DNA of 64,000 bases from Streptomyces sp. NBC_01428 (GCF_036231965.1 NZ_CP109499.1:5270001-5334000); one strand, 5' to 3'. Positions 1 to 9,806 are shown, numbered from the stretch's first letter. Program-made: numbers and translations. Notes: generated by a model not told the origin, from the letters alone.

Positions 1-1
1 C

Positions 2-1564
2 GTCGACCCGCACACGCACTACGACGCCCAGCTCTTCTGGGACCCGTACGCCACCCCGTCCCTCAACCACGGGGTCACCACGGTCGCGGGCGGCAACTGC
101 GGGTTCACCCTCGCCCCGCTGCACCCCGACCGCCCCGAGGACGCCGACTACACCCGCCGCATGATGTCCAAGGTCGAGGGCATGTCCCTCGTCGCCCTGG
201 AGGAGGGCGCCCCCTGGACCTGGCACAGCTTCGGCGAGTACCTCGACGCCCTGGAGGGGCGGATCGCCGTCAACGCCGGCTTCATGGTGGGGCACTGCGC
301 GCTGCGCCGGTACGTGATGGGCGCCGACGCGGTGGGCGGCCGGCCGACGGTGGAACAACTCGACGCCATGCTCGCCCTGTTCCACCAGGCCATGGACGCC
401 GGCGCCTGGGGCCTGTCCACCACCCAGTCCTCCACGCACTCCGACGGCGACGGCCGCCCGGTCGCCTCCCGGCACGCGGGCCCCGAGGAACTCCTCGCCC
501 TCGCCCGGGCGGTGGGGGAGCACGAGGGCACGCAGATCGAGGCGATCGTGGCCGGCTGCCTCGACCAGTTCAGCGACGCCGAGATCGACCTGTTCGCGGA
601 GATGAGCGCCACGGCGGGCCGGCCGCTGAACTGGAACGTCCTGACCATCGACGCCGCCGTCCCCGAACGCGTACCGCGCCAGCTGGAGGCGAGCGAACGC
701 GCCCGCAAGTCCGGCGGCCGGGTCGTCGCGCTCACCATGCCGATCCTCACCCCGATGAACATGTCGCTCGGCACCTTCTGCGCGCTGAACCTGATCCCCG
801 GCTGGGGACCGGTCCTCGGACTGCCCGTCCCCGAGCGGATCGAGCGGCTCCGCGAACCGGAGGTCCGCGCCGAGATGCTGCGGCGCGCGAACAGCAAGGA
901 GGCGGGCGTCTTCCGACGGCTCGCCGACTTCGGCCGCTACGTCATCGGCGACACCTACAGCGCCGCCAACGAGGGCCTGACCGGGCGGGTGGTCCGCGAC
1001 ATCGCGGCCGAACGCGGCCAGGAGCCCTTCGCCTGCCTGGTGGAGATCTGCGCGGCCGACGAGCTGCGCACGGTCCTGTGGCCGATGCCGACCGACAACG
1101 ACCCCGACTCCTGGGCGCTGCGCGCCGAGACCTGGCAGCACCCCGACGTCCTGCTCGGCGGGTCCGACGCCGGCGCCCATCTCGACCGGATGTGCGGGGC
1201 CCCGTACACCACCCGCTTCCTCGGCGACTGTCTGCGCGGCCGCAGGCTCGCCTCCCTGGAGCAGGCGGTGAAGATGCTCACGGACGACCCGGCACGGCTG
1301 TTCGGGCTGCGGGAGCGCGGACGCGTCGAGGTCGGCTTCCACGCCGACCTGGTGCTGTTCGACCCGGAGCGCATCGACGCCGGCAAGGCCACCCTCGTGC
1401 ACGACCTGCCGGGCGACAGCCCCCGGCTCGACTCCCGGGCGATCGGCGTACGGGCCGTGTGGGTCAACGGCGTCGAGTCGATCCGGGACGACGTGGTGAC
1501 CGGCGCCGTGCCGGGGACGGTGCTGCGCTCGGGCCGCGACACCCGCACGGTGAGCACCCGGTGA
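2..1564 (+). CDS. N-acyl-D-amino-acid deacylase-type amidohydrolase (5' end outside window)
   Basis: This is the C-terminal ~520 residues of an amidohydrolase-3 family protein, the group that includes D-aminoacylases and dihydropyrimidinase-like enzymes. The frame is already open at base 2, where the HxH metal-binding motif of the TIM barrel (DPHTHYDAQ) is read. The conserved GNCG segment follows, and near the C-terminus GGSDAGAH supplies the usual metal/substrate Asp. The family hydrolyses an amide bond on N-acyl-D-amino acids in the cytoplasm; the exact substrate cannot be read from sequence. Its stop overlaps the GTG of the aldehyde dehydrogenase gene by 4 bp (GTGA), so the two are translationally coupled and probably act in one catabolic route. 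The missing N-terminus should carry only the small beta-sandwich part and the barrel start. Confidence 0.85.
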   Translation, partial: VDPHTHYDAQLFWDPYATPSLNHGVTTVAGGNCGFTLAPLHPDRPEDADYTRRMMSKVEGMSLVALEEGAPWTWHSFGEYLDALEGRIAVNAGFMVGHCALRRYVMGADAVGGRPTVEQLDAMLALFHQAMDAGAWGLSTTQSSTHSDGDGRPVASRHAGPEELLALARAVGEHEGTQIEAIVAGCLDQFSDAEIDLFAEMSATAGRPLNWNVLTIDAAVPERVPRQLEASERARKSGGRVVALTMPILTPMNMSLGTFCALNLIPGWGPVLGLPVPERIERLREPEVRAEMLRRANSKEAGVFRRLADFGRYVIGDTYSAANEGLTGRVVRDIAAERGQEPFACLVEICAADELRTVLWPMPTDNDPDSWALRAETWQHPDVLLGGSDAGAHLDRMCGAPYTTRFLGDCLRGRRLASLEQAVKMLTDDPARLFGLRERGRVEVGFHADLVLFDPERIDAGKATLVHDLPGDSPRLDSRAIGVRAVWVNGVESIRDDVVTGAVPGTVLRSGRDTRTVSTR

Positions 1565-3030
1565 CGGGCGCCGGGGGAGGGCACGGGGAGCAGCGCCTGT
1601 TCATCGGCGGCTCCTGGGTGGCACCGGAGAACGGGTTCTACGAGGTGACCGACCCGGCGACCGAGCGGGTCGTCGGGCTCGCCCCCGAGGCCTCCCGGGC
1701 CCAGGTGCACGCGGCGGCGGCGGCGGCCCGCGAGGCGTTCGGGGCGTGGTCGCGCACCCCCGCGGAGGAACGGGGCGCCGTCCTCGCCCGCGCGGCGGAC
1801 CACATCGGGCGCCACCTGGTCCCGTACGCCGACCTCGCGCAGGCCGAGAGCGGCGCCACCACGGGCACGGCGCGCGGGATGCAGGTGGGGGTCGGGGCGG
1901 CCAGGTTCCGGCGCTACGCGCGGCCCGAACCGGTCGAGCAGCCGCTGCCGCCGCAGATCAACGAGGCGGGCCCGTTCGGTGCGGCCGCCGTCATGGGCGC
2001 GCTCGCGGTGCGTCAGCCCGTCGGCGTGGTCACCTGCATCACCTCGTACAACAACCCGTGGGCCAACCCGGCCGGCAAGATCGCCCCCGCGCTCGCGATG
2101 GGCAACACCGTGGTGGTGAAACCGGCGCCGCAGGACCCGCTGTCGGTGTTCCGGATGGCCGAGGCGCTGGAGGCGGCGGGGGTGCCGCCGGGCGTGGTGA
2201 ACGTGGTGAGCGGCTCCACGCCGGAGTCGGGCGAGGCCGCGGTCGACTCCGCGGACGTCGACATGGTCAGTTTCACCGGCTCCACCGCCGTCGGACAGCG
2301 GATCGCCGAGGTGTGCGGGCGCGGCATGAAGCGCCAGCTGATGGAGCTGGGCGGCAAGGGCGCCGCCGTCGTGTTCGACGACGCCGACCTGGCCTCGGCC
2401 GTCGCCGGCATCGGCACGACCTTCTCCTTCTACAGCGGACAGATCTGCACCGCGCCGACCCGGGTCCTGGTCCAGCGCGGCGTGCACGACCTCCTCGTTC
2501 AGCAACTCGCGGCCTACGCGGGTCACTTGAAGGTGGGTGATCCTCGGGAGAAGGGCACGGTGGTCGGCCCGGTCATCTCGGCGGCCCACCGCGACCGGGT
2601 CGAGGCCCACATCGAACTCGGCCGCAAGGAGGGTGCCCGGGTGGTCGCGGGCGGCGAACGGCCGCCCCTGGACACCGGGTTCTACGTCGCCCCGACCCTG
2701 CTCGCCGACTGCACCCCCGACATGCGGGTGGTCCGCGAGGAGATCTTCGGGCCGGTCGTCGTGGTCCTGCCCTTCGACGACGAGGACGAGGCGGTCGCCC
2801 TCGCCAACGACTCGGACTACGGCCTGATCGACTACGTCTGGTCCGGCGACGTCGCCCGCGCCTTCCGGGTGGCCCGCCGGCTGCGCGCGGGCGGCGTCGG
2901 CGTCAACACCGTCGGCCGCAACATGGAGGCCCCGTTCGGCGGCTTCAAGAAGAGCGGCGTCGGCCGGGACGTGGGGTCCTACGCCCTGCACGCGTACAGC
3001 GAGACCCAGGCGATCGTCTGGCCGGGGTGA
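1561..3030 (+). CDS. NAD(P)-dependent aldehyde dehydrogenase
   Basis: A 489-residue protein of normal length for the ALDH superfamily, oxidising an aldehyde to the acid with NAD(P). Visible hallmarks are the ASYNNPW-type Rossmann entry (ITSYNNPWAN), the nucleotide-binding FTGSTAVGQ, catalytic Glu262 in MELGGKG, catalytic Cys296 in SGQICTAPTR, and EEIFGPVVVVLPF. The frame stays open far upstream, but the GTG at 1561, overlapping the upstream stop as GTGA, gives the correct family N-terminus (QRLFIGGSWV). The overlap with the deacylase-type amidohydrolase indicates an operon in which the aldehyde probably comes from the same substrate. The substrate is unknown. Confidence 0.93.
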   Translation: MTGAGGGHGEQRLFIGGSWVAPENGFYEVTDPATERVVGLAPEASRAQVHAAAAAAREAFGAWSRTPAEERGAVLARAADHIGRHLVPYADLAQAESGATTGTARGMQVGVGAARFRRYARPEPVEQPLPPQINEAGPFGAAAVMGALAVRQPVGVVTCITSYNNPWANPAGKIAPALAMGNTVVVKPAPQDPLSVFRMAEALEAAGVPPGVVNVVSGSTPESGEAAVDSADVDMVSFTGSTAVGQRIAEVCGRGMKRQLMELGGKGAAVVFDDADLASAVAGIGTTFSFYSGQICTAPTRVLVQRGVHDLLVQQLAAYAGHLKVGDPREKGTVVGPVISAAHRDRVEAHIELGRKEGARVVAGGERPPLDTGFYVAPTLLADCTPDMRVVREEIFGPVVVVLPFDDEDEAVALANDSDYGLIDYVWSGDVARAFRVARRLRAGGVGVNTVGRNMEAPFGGFKKSGVGRDVGSYALHAYSETQAIVWPG

Positions 3031-3164
3031 GGCGAGAGGCTCGGCCCCCGGTCGTCGGCGGGTGGCGTCGGCGCCCCGGTGCGACGGCACCCGCCGCCGT
3101 ACCGGAGGAGCCCGTCGGCCGTCGGCGGACGGCACCGTCGGACCGGCCGCCGAGGGGAAGCCGG

Positions 3165-4721
3165 TTACCGGGCGTCTCCCAGGAAGATCGGGTTCGTGAA
3201 CGCCGCCAGCGCGCCCGGCAGCGGCCCCGCCGCCGCCTCGTGGCGCAGTTCCGCGCGTACGTACGCCGCGTAGGCAGCCGTCGTGCGCCACTCCACCGTG
3301 CCCGCCCCGGACACCGGCAGCGGGTCGGAGGTGAACAGCAGACCCTCGTCGGTGACCAGGCGGACCGTGCAGCGCGGGGCGCCGGCGGCCTCCACGCGGA
3401 CGGTGACCGGGGTGTCCGGGGCGACCTTCAGCCGCTCCCCGATCCCCGCGTGCTCGCCCCGGGCGCCGGACGCGGTGAACGCGAGGGAGACCAGCTGCGA
3501 CTCGGCGACGTAGGAGCGGCCCGCGCGCAGGCCCGCCTGGACGGCCTCGCGGGTCAGGTCGTCGGCGAGCACGACCGTCTGCGGGGTGCCGACCTGGTCG
3601 GGGTCGCGGTGCGCGTCGCTGTTGCCCATCGCCGGGAGCCACCCGCGGCCGTCGTGACCGCCGCCGCTCCGGACGGCGGCGACGAGCATGTTGTCCCAGT
3701 CGGCGAGGGCGATCTCGTCGTCGGGGGTGTACGGGCCGTTCCACACCTCGACCGCGTCCGCCTCGCCGAAGCCGAACTTCCAGCCGCAGCCGATGCAGGT
3801 GGCGTGCGGATGGGCCGGCACCACGAGTCCGCCCGCCTCCCGGACACGGCGGGCGAACTTCCCGAAGCGGTTGTCGCGGGCCCGGTAGCGCCAGTCGACG
3901 AAGGTGCCCGGGTCCGTGCCGAGGGCCAGCACGTGGCCGTTGCGGGTGGTGATCTCCTCGCCGAGCAGGATCAGCAGGTCGTCACCGGCCTGGTCCGCCC
4001 AGTGCGGGTGCGAGGAATGGGTGTTGTGGTCCGAGGAGTTGATGAAGTCCAGGCCCGCGGCGCGCGCCAGCGCGGCGATCTCCGCCGGGGTGCGGCGGCC
4101 GTCGGAGTACCAGGAGTGCAGATGGCAGTCGCCGCGGTACCAGGCGCGGCCGCGGCCCCGGGCGCGGGCGGGCGGGTACACCGGCTTCGGCGTCACGGCC
4201 TGCTCCCCGTACGTCAGGGTGACCGTGACCTCGTACGGGAGCCCCTGCGGTGCCACCGTGTACGGGCCGAGCGCGATGTGCCAGGTGCCGGACCGGACGG
4301 GGCCGGGGAGGTAGCCGGGGGTCGCGTCGTCGCCGCGCAGGAAGAACTCGGAGCGCGCGCCGCCCGACCAGCCGCGGAAGCCCCGGCCGCCGAGGTCGGT
4401 GCCGCGCTCGTCGAAGATGCCGATGTCCAGGGCGTTGCCCGCGGTGCCGGCCGGCACCGACGGCTTCTCGTAGGTGTAGGCGACCTTGATCTCCCGCACC
4501 CCGCGCGGGACTTCGACCGGCAGGTACACGAAGTCCGGCGAACCCGTGGGCAGGGTGCCGCGCACCGTCCGGGTCTCCGTGCCGGAGGCCGGGGTGCCGG
4601 GTCCGCCGGCCGCGTCGGCGCCGCTCGCGAAGGTCACGCTTCCCAACGTAAGGGCCGCGGCCGCTCCCGTCACGAACAGGGCACGCCGTGGCACACCGTT
4701 TCCGTGGTCGTCGTCGCACAT
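3165..4721 (-). CDS. Tat-exported CehA/McbA-type PHP-domain metallohydrolase
   Basis: 518 residues. The ATG at 4721, preceded by GGGAG, gives a twin-arginine-like leader (VPRRALFVTGAAAALTLGS) ending near ADA; a longer frame to 4817 adds residues without family character and was not used. Residues ~45-175 form a beta-rich N-terminal domain. The PHP domain begins near residue 196 with the metal motif DCHLHS (198-203), followed by SSDHNTH (~229-235) and a later GNSDAH. This family carries out metal-dependent phosphoester or carbamate hydrolysis; the substrate is not predictable here. It is convergent with the aldehyde dehydrogenase gene and divergent from fbiC. Secretion across the membrane is inferred from the leader. 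Confidence 0.85.
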   Translation of the reverse strand: MCDDDHGNGVPRRALFVTGAAAALTLGSVTFASGADAAGGPGTPASGTETRTVRGTLPTGSPDFVYLPVEVPRGVREIKVAYTYEKPSVPAGTAGNALDIGIFDERGTDLGGRGFRGWSGGARSEFFLRGDDATPGYLPGPVRSGTWHIALGPYTVAPQGLPYEVTVTLTYGEQAVTPKPVYPPARARGRGRAWYRGDCHLHSWYSDGRRTPAEIAALARAAGLDFINSSDHNTHSSHPHWADQAGDDLLILLGEEITTRNGHVLALGTDPGTFVDWRYRARDNRFGKFARRVREAGGLVVPAHPHATCIGCGWKFGFGEADAVEVWNGPYTPDDEIALADWDNMLVAAVRSGGGHDGRGWLPAMGNSDAHRDPDQVGTPQTVVLADDLTREAVQAGLRAGRSYVAESQLVSLAFTASGARGEHAGIGERLKVAPDTPVTVRVEAAGAPRCTVRLVTDEGLLFTSDPLPVSGAGTVEWRTTAAYAAYVRAELRHEAAAGPLPGALAAFTNPIFLGDAR

Positions 4722-4895
4722 GGGCTGCTCCCGGGATCGGCGTGGCAGTGACATGACATGTTCGGGCAGGGGGCCGGCACCGGCAAGACTGCTGTCCGGC
4801 CGTGAACACCGGGGCACGGGAAGGTGAGCGGCACCGGTGCCCCTCCGTAACGCGACGCGGCGCGCACGGAATCGGCCATGCCCTGTAACGCCTGA

Positions 4896-4925
4896 TCAAC
4901 GCGATCGTATGCTCGAAGGATGACG
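4896..4925 (+). promoter_or_regulatory. Probable leaderless promoter of fbiC
   Basis: The -10-like hexamer TATGCT lies only 7 nt upstream of the fbiC ATG at 4920. The sequence between holds AAGG directly abutting the ATG, too close for a normal ribosome binding site. This fits a leaderless mRNA, common in Streptomyces. No convincing -35 is seen. Confidence 0.4.
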
Positions 4926-7514
4926 ACCTCCGCGACGGGCGCGACTCCCGGATCCGGGCCGACGGCGAACTCCATGCGGCGTGCGCTCAAGCGCGCAAGG
5001 GACGGCGTCGCGCTCGACGTGACCGAGGCCGCGGTGCTGCTCCAGGCCCGCGGCACGGACCTCGACGACCTGACGGCCTCCGCCGCCCGGGTACGGGACG
5101 CGGGCCTCGACGCGGCCGGCCGCCCCGGTGTCATCACCTACTCCAAGAGCGTCTTCATCCCGCTCACCCGGCTGTGCCGGGACAAGTGCCACTACTGCAC
5201 CTTCGTCACCGTCCCCGGCAAACTGCGCCGGGCCGGCCACGGGATGTTCATGTCCCCCGACGAGGTCCTCGACATCGCCCGCCGGGGCGCCGAACTCGGC
5301 TGCAAGGAAGCCCTGATCACCCTCGGCGACAAGCCCGAGGACCGCTGGCCCGAGGCCCGCGAGTGGCTGGACGCGCACGGCTACGACGACACGATCGCGT
5401 ACGTACGGGCCATCTCCATCCGCATCCTGGAGGAGACCGGCCTGCTGCCGCACCTCAACCCGGGTGTCATGTCGTGGACCGACTTCCAGCGGCTGAAGCC
5501 CGTCGCGCCGTCGATGGGCATGATGCTGGAGACCACCGCGACCCGGCTGTGGTCCGAGCCCGGCGGCCCCCACCACGGCTCCCCGGACAAGGAGCCCGCC
5601 GTCCGGCTGCGGGTCCTGGAGGACGCCGGCCGCTCCTCCGTCCCCTTCACCAGCGGACTGCTCATCGGCATCGGCGAGACGTACGAGGAGCGCGCCGACT
5701 CCCTGTTCGCGCTGCGCCGGATCTCCCGCGCCTACCACGGCATCCAGGAACTGATCATCCAGAACTTCCGCGCCAAGCCGGACACCGCGATGCGTGGGAT
5801 GCCGGACGCGGAACTCGACGAACTGATCGCCACCGTCGCCGTCGCCCGGCACATCATGGGCCCGGCCGCCTGCCTCCAGGCGCCGCCCAACCTCGTCGAC
5901 AGCGAGTACGGACGGCTGATCGGCGCCGGCATCGACGACTGGGGCGGGGTCTCGCCGCTCACCATCGACCACGTCAACCCCGAACGCCCCTGGCCGCAGA
6001 TCGAGCTGCTGCGCGAGCAGTCGTCCGAGGCGGGCTTCGAGCTGCGCGAACGCCTCTGCGTCTACCCCGAGTTCGTGCAGCGCGGCGAGCCCTGGCTGGA
6101 CCCGCGCCTGCTGCCGCACGTCCGCGCGCTCGCCGACCCGGAGACGGGCCTCGCGCTCCCGGACGCGGTCGTCGAGGGCCACCCCTGGCAGGAGCCCGAG
6201 GAGGCCTTCACGTCCTCGGGGCGCACCGACCTGCACCACACCATCGACACCGAGGGCCGCACCGGCGACCGCCGCGACGACTTCGACGCGGTGTACGGCG
6301 ACTGGGAGGCCCTGCGGGAGGCGGCCGCCCCCGGCATGGTGCCGTCCCGCATCGACACCGACGTCCGCTCGGCACTGGCCACGGCGGCCGACGACCCGAC
6401 GAAGCTGACCGACGACGAGGCGCTCGCCCTGCTGCACGCCGACGGCCCGGCCCTGGACGCCCTCTGCCGGATCGCGGACGACGTGCGCCGGGCCGCGGTC
6501 GGCGACGACGTCACCTACATCGTCACCCGCAACATCAACTTCACCAACGTCTGTTACACCGGCTGCCGCTTCTGCGCGTTCGCCCAGCGCCGCACCGACG
6601 CCGACGCGTACACGCTCTCCCTGGACCAGGTCGCGGACCGCGCCGCCCAGGCGTGGGACGTGGGCGCGGTCGAGGTGTGCATGCAGGGCGGCATCCACCC
6701 GGACCTGCCCGGCACCGCCTACTTCGACATCGCGAAGGCGGTCAAGGAGCGGGTCCCCGGCATGCACGTGCACGCCTTCTCCCCCATGGAGGTGGTGAAC
6801 GGCGCGACCCGCACCGGCCTGTCCATCCGCGAGTGGCTGACCGCCGCCAAGGAAGCCGGCCTCGACACCATCCCCGGCACCGCCGCCGAGATCCTCGACG
6901 ACGAGGTGCGCTGGGTCCTGACGAAGGGCAAGCTGCCCGCGGCGACCTGGATCGAGGTCGTCACCACGGCCCACGAACTCGGCATCCGCTCGTCCTCCAC
7001 GATGATGTACGGCCATGTCGACCAGCCCCGGCACTGGCTCGGCCACTTCCGCACGCTCTCCCGCATCCAACAGCAGACCGGCGGCTTCACGGAGTTCGTG
7101 ACCCTCCCCTTCATCCACACCAACGCCCCCGTCTACCTGGCCGGCATCGCCCGCCCCGGTCCGACGACCCGCGACAACCGCGCGGTCATGGCGATGGCCC
7201 GCCTCCTGCTGCACCCGCACATCCCCAACATCCAGACGAGCTGGGTCAAGCTGGGCACCGAGGGCGCGGCCGAGATGCTCCGCTCCGGCGCGAACGACCT
7301 CGGCGGCACCCTCATGGAGGAGACCATCTCCCGCATGGCGGGCTCCAGTTACGGCTCCTACAAGTCGGTCAAGGACCTGATCGCGGTCGCCGAGGCAGCG
7401 GGCCGCCCGGCCAGGCCCCGCACGACGACCTACGGCGAGGTCCCGGAGGAACGGCAGCGGACGGCGGCGGCCTCGGACGGCCACCTGCCGGAGCTGCTGC
7501 CGGTACTGGAGTGA
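4920..7514 (+). CDS. fbiC: FO synthase FbiC (fused CofG/CofH), coenzyme F420 biosynthesis
   Basis: 864 residues, the normal size for the actinobacterial fused enzyme. It contains two radical-SAM modules. The N-terminal CofG-like half has the CxxxCxxC cluster at Cys86/Cys90/Cys93 (CRDKCHYC), and the CofH-like half has a second cluster at Cys545/Cys549/Cys552 (CYTGCRFC). Together they condense 5-amino-6-ribitylaminouracil with tyrosine to make FO, the deazaflavin core of F420, in the cytoplasm. No other F420 gene is in this window, so the gene stands alone between the PHP hydrolase and the LamG protein. Both Fe-S clusters are intact, so the enzyme should be active. Confidence 0.97.
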   Translation: MTTSATGATPGSGPTANSMRRALKRARDGVALDVTEAAVLLQARGTDLDDLTASAARVRDAGLDAAGRPGVITYSKSVFIPLTRLCRDKCHYCTFVTVPGKLRRAGHGMFMSPDEVLDIARRGAELGCKEALITLGDKPEDRWPEAREWLDAHGYDDTIAYVRAISIRILEETGLLPHLNPGVMSWTDFQRLKPVAPSMGMMLETTATRLWSEPGGPHHGSPDKEPAVRLRVLEDAGRSSVPFTSGLLIGIGETYEERADSLFALRRISRAYHGIQELIIQNFRAKPDTAMRGMPDAELDELIATVAVARHIMGPAACLQAPPNLVDSEYGRLIGAGIDDWGGVSPLTIDHVNPERPWPQIELLREQSSEAGFELRERLCVYPEFVQRGEPWLDPRLLPHVRALADPETGLALPDAVVEGHPWQEPEEAFTSSGRTDLHHTIDTEGRTGDRRDDFDAVYGDWEALREAAAPGMVPSRIDTDVRSALATAADDPTKLTDDEALALLHADGPALDALCRIADDVRRAAVGDDVTYIVTRNINFTNVCYTGCRFCAFAQRRTDADAYTLSLDQVADRAAQAWDVGAVEVCMQGGIHPDLPGTAYFDIAKAVKERVPGMHVHAFSPMEVVNGATRTGLSIREWLTAAKEAGLDTIPGTAAEILDDEVRWVLTKGKLPAATWIEVVTTAHELGIRSSSTMMYGHVDQPRHWLGHFRTLSRIQQQTGGFTEFVTLPFIHTNAPVYLAGIARPGPTTRDNRAVMAMARLLLHPHIPNIQTSWVKLGTEGAAEMLRSGANDLGGTLMEETISRMAGSSYGSYKSVKDLIAVAEAAGRPARPRTTTYGEVPEERQRTAAASDGHLPELLPVLE

Positions 7515-7555
7515 CAGAAAACCCTTTCAGTGCTGTCAGTGGCCCCTGTTAGCTT

Positions 7556-7586
7556 CTTGCCGCCCGTGTGATCCACGGGCGGCAAG
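7556..7586 (+). promoter_or_regulatory. 13-bp-arm stem-loop upstream of the LamG gene
   Basis: CTTGCCGCCCGTG and its exact complement flank a 5-nt loop (TGATC). No T-run follows, so it is not a classical terminator. A TAGCTT hexamer just upstream could be a -10, which would put this hairpin in the 5' leader of the LamG mRNA, about 20 nt before its TTG start. It could equally be a factor-independent actinobacterial terminator of fbiC. Confidence 0.55.
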
Positions 7587-7606
7587 CACGAACAGGGGAG
7601 GGCCAC

Positions 7607-9745
7607 TTGAACACATTCCGAAGGACCGGCAGACGCAGACGGCTGCTGGTGGCGGGTTGCGCGACGGCGCTGCTGGCGGGCGCCGCGGGCACGGCGAACG
7701 CGGTGGACAACCTGCCGCCGAAGCAGCCGCTGGTGAAGGATCTCCAGACGGGCGGGAAGGCCTGCGCGACGGGGGACGACACGGTGTACGTCGACGCGGC
7801 GCCCACGCTCAGCGCGGTGTTGTACGACCCGGAGGAGGACGACCTGCCCGCAGAGGCCAACCGGGTCAAGGGGACCTTCGAGGCTTGGTGGACGGACTCG
7901 GCCGGTGTCGAGCAGCGCCGTGCGTTCACCACCGCCGAAGGCATGTCCGGGGGACAGCGAAGCTGGCCCATGCCGACCGACATCCCGGCGAACACCGTCG
8001 TCTCGTGGCACGTCCGCGCCGACGACGGAAAGGCGACCTCGGCGTGGAGCGACGCGGGCGACGGCTCGGTCTGCTCGTTCGTCCGCGACGACGTGAGTCC
8101 GGAGCGGCCGGTCGTCACCTCGTCGGACTATCCGGAGGAACAGATCCAGGACGGCGTCGGTGTCTACGGCTCGTTCACCCTGGACTCCCCCTCCCCGGAC
8201 GTGGTCGGGTATCGCTACAACTTCATCGGCGAGCCGTACGCGATCGCGCGTCCGGACGAGATGGGCGGCCCCGCCACCATCCGCTTCCTGCCTGTGAGGA
8301 GTGGCACGGACTACCTCACCGTCCAGGCGATCGACCGGTCCAGCCGTGTCAGCACCACGACCACGTACTGGATCCGTGTGAAGTCAGGGCGTGCAGCTGT
8401 CGGTCACTGGAAGCTCGACGACCCGGCCGGCTCCCGCTCCGCCGCGGCAGAGACGGGCACCGCGGCCCGCGCGGGCACCGGCGTGACCTTCGGCGGCCCG
8501 GCCCCCTCGGGCACGGAGGCAACCGCCACCGTGAGCCTCGACGGCACCGGCCACGGCTTCCTCACCCCGGACGCCCCGGCCACCGACCTCCGCAAGTCCT
8601 TCGCCGTGAGCGCCTGGGCGCGCCCCGCCGAGACCGGCCGCACGATGACGGTCGCCAGCCAGGACGCGGCCGGGAAGCCGGGCTTCACCCTCGGCCTCCG
8701 GGCCGAGGACTCCGGCCCCGCCTGGTCCTTCGCGATCGGCGGCACCCGGATCACGGGCGGAGCGCCCGAGACCGGTGAATGGGCTCACGTACTGGGCCTG
8801 TACGACGCGGAGACCGGCAAGGCGCGGCTCTACGTCAACGGCCACGAGGTCGGCACCGCGGCGGACGCGACGCCCACCGAGGCGTCCGGTGCCTTCCAGA
8901 TCGGCCGCGCCCGGGGCACCGCCGGCTACCGCGACCGGTGGCACGGCGAGGTCGGCGACGTCCGGGTCCACGACCGGGTCGTGGTGCCGGACGAGGTGAC
9001 CGAACTGGCGCAGCGCAAGCCGAAACTGCTCGGTCACTGGTCGCTGGAGAACGCGACGGACAGCGCGAGCCCTGAGGGCTCCGGAGGTGCGCCGCTGCGG
9101 ATCGGTGGCGGCGCGACCGTCTACCGCGCCTCCGACGGCTCCTGCCTCCCCGAGGTGGACCCCGACTGCCCGTACGTGCCGCCGGCGCTGGTCGGCGACG
9201 GACACCTGAGCCTGGACGGCGAGACCGGTTACGCCGCCGCCGACGGGCCGATCGTGGACACCGGGGACAGCTTCAGTCTCGGAGTCGTCGTGCGCCTGAC
9301 CGACTCCGCGCCCTCCCACCCGATGACCGTGCTCTCGCAGGCCGGTGAGCACACCGATGCCTTCAAGGTGCGGTACCAGCCCTCCGACCACGCCTGGCAG
9401 CTCGTGATGCCCGTGAGGGACGAGCCCGGAGCACCCGAGAAGGTGGTGGCCCGGCTCGCGGGCGCGGACGGCGGCGAGGGCCAGGGCCACCAGCTGACCG
9501 TGGTCTACGACGACGGGACCGACACGATCCGGCTGTACCTCGACGGCTACACCACCGCCGACGCGACCGCGAGTCTTCCGGACGGCTGGCACAGCACCGG
9601 CGCCCTCCAGATCGGACGGGGCAAGGTCGACGGTGGCTGGGGCGAGTACCTGCACGCAGATGTGGACGAGGTCCAGGCGTACGCCGGGGCTCTGAGTGGC
9701 GGGCAGGTCCTCCAGTTGGGCTTGGGTGCGGGCACCGGCCCGTGA
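7607..9745 (+). CDS. Secreted protein with two LamG/concanavalin-like domains
   Basis: 712 residues, start taken at TTG 7607 because AGGGGAGGG lies just upstream and the resulting N-terminus is a classical Sec signal (RRTGRRRRLL, a hydrophobic stretch, then TANA-VDN). An Ig-like N-terminal region (~35-255) is followed by two LamG-type lectin/glucanase folds, each opened by a similar segment (VGHWKLDD near residue 264 and LGHWSLEN near 478). The second module carries a Cys-rich insertion (SCLPEVDPDCPY). The domains typically bind carbohydrate or protein; no catalytic motif is evident. It is probably an extracellular binding protein. A hairpin immediately follows the stop, so it is likely monocistronic. 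Confidence 0.85.
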   Translation: MNTFRRTGRRRRLLVAGCATALLAGAAGTANAVDNLPPKQPLVKDLQTGGKACATGDDTVYVDAAPTLSAVLYDPEEDDLPAEANRVKGTFEAWWTDSAGVEQRRAFTTAEGMSGGQRSWPMPTDIPANTVVSWHVRADDGKATSAWSDAGDGSVCSFVRDDVSPERPVVTSSDYPEEQIQDGVGVYGSFTLDSPSPDVVGYRYNFIGEPYAIARPDEMGGPATIRFLPVRSGTDYLTVQAIDRSSRVSTTTTYWIRVKSGRAAVGHWKLDDPAGSRSAAAETGTAARAGTGVTFGGPAPSGTEATATVSLDGTGHGFLTPDAPATDLRKSFAVSAWARPAETGRTMTVASQDAAGKPGFTLGLRAEDSGPAWSFAIGGTRITGGAPETGEWAHVLGLYDAETGKARLYVNGHEVGTAADATPTEASGAFQIGRARGTAGYRDRWHGEVGDVRVHDRVVVPDEVTELAQRKPKLLGHWSLENATDSASPEGSGGAPLRIGGGATVYRASDGSCLPEVDPDCPYVPPALVGDGHLSLDGETGYAAADGPIVDTGDSFSLGVVVRLTDSAPSHPMTVLSQAGEHTDAFKVRYQPSDHAWQLVMPVRDEPGAPEKVVARLAGADGGEGQGHQLTVVYDDGTDTIRLYLDGYTTADATASLPDGWHSTGALQIGRGKVDGGWGEYLHADVDEVQAYAGALSGGQVLQLGLGAGTGP

Positions 9746-9775
9746 CGGCGCAGATCCCGGAGCACTGATCTCCCG

Positions 9776-9806
9776 ACGGCCGCCGGGACACTGGCCCGGC
9801 GGCCGT
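9776..9806 (+). terminator. Hairpin terminator after the LamG gene
   Basis: Twelve-base perfect arms (ACGGCCGCCGGG and complement) flank a 7-nt loop, 30 bp after the LamG stop. The sequence that follows begins TTCGG, without a long T-run. Confidence 0.6.

Noticed and set aside
955..3744. Very long open frame on the minus strand across the amidohydrolase and aldehyde dehydrogenase genes
   Set aside because: It is the mirror of strongly supported genes; its translation is Arg/Gly/Pro-rich without family motifs, as expected from high third-position GC. The same applies to minus frames at 4896-7484, 8384-11635, 9363-13157 and 57812-61627.
7657..8778. Plus-strand frame overlapping the LamG gene
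   Set aside because: Arg/Gly-rich low-complexity translation in the wrong phase of a gene with clear domains.
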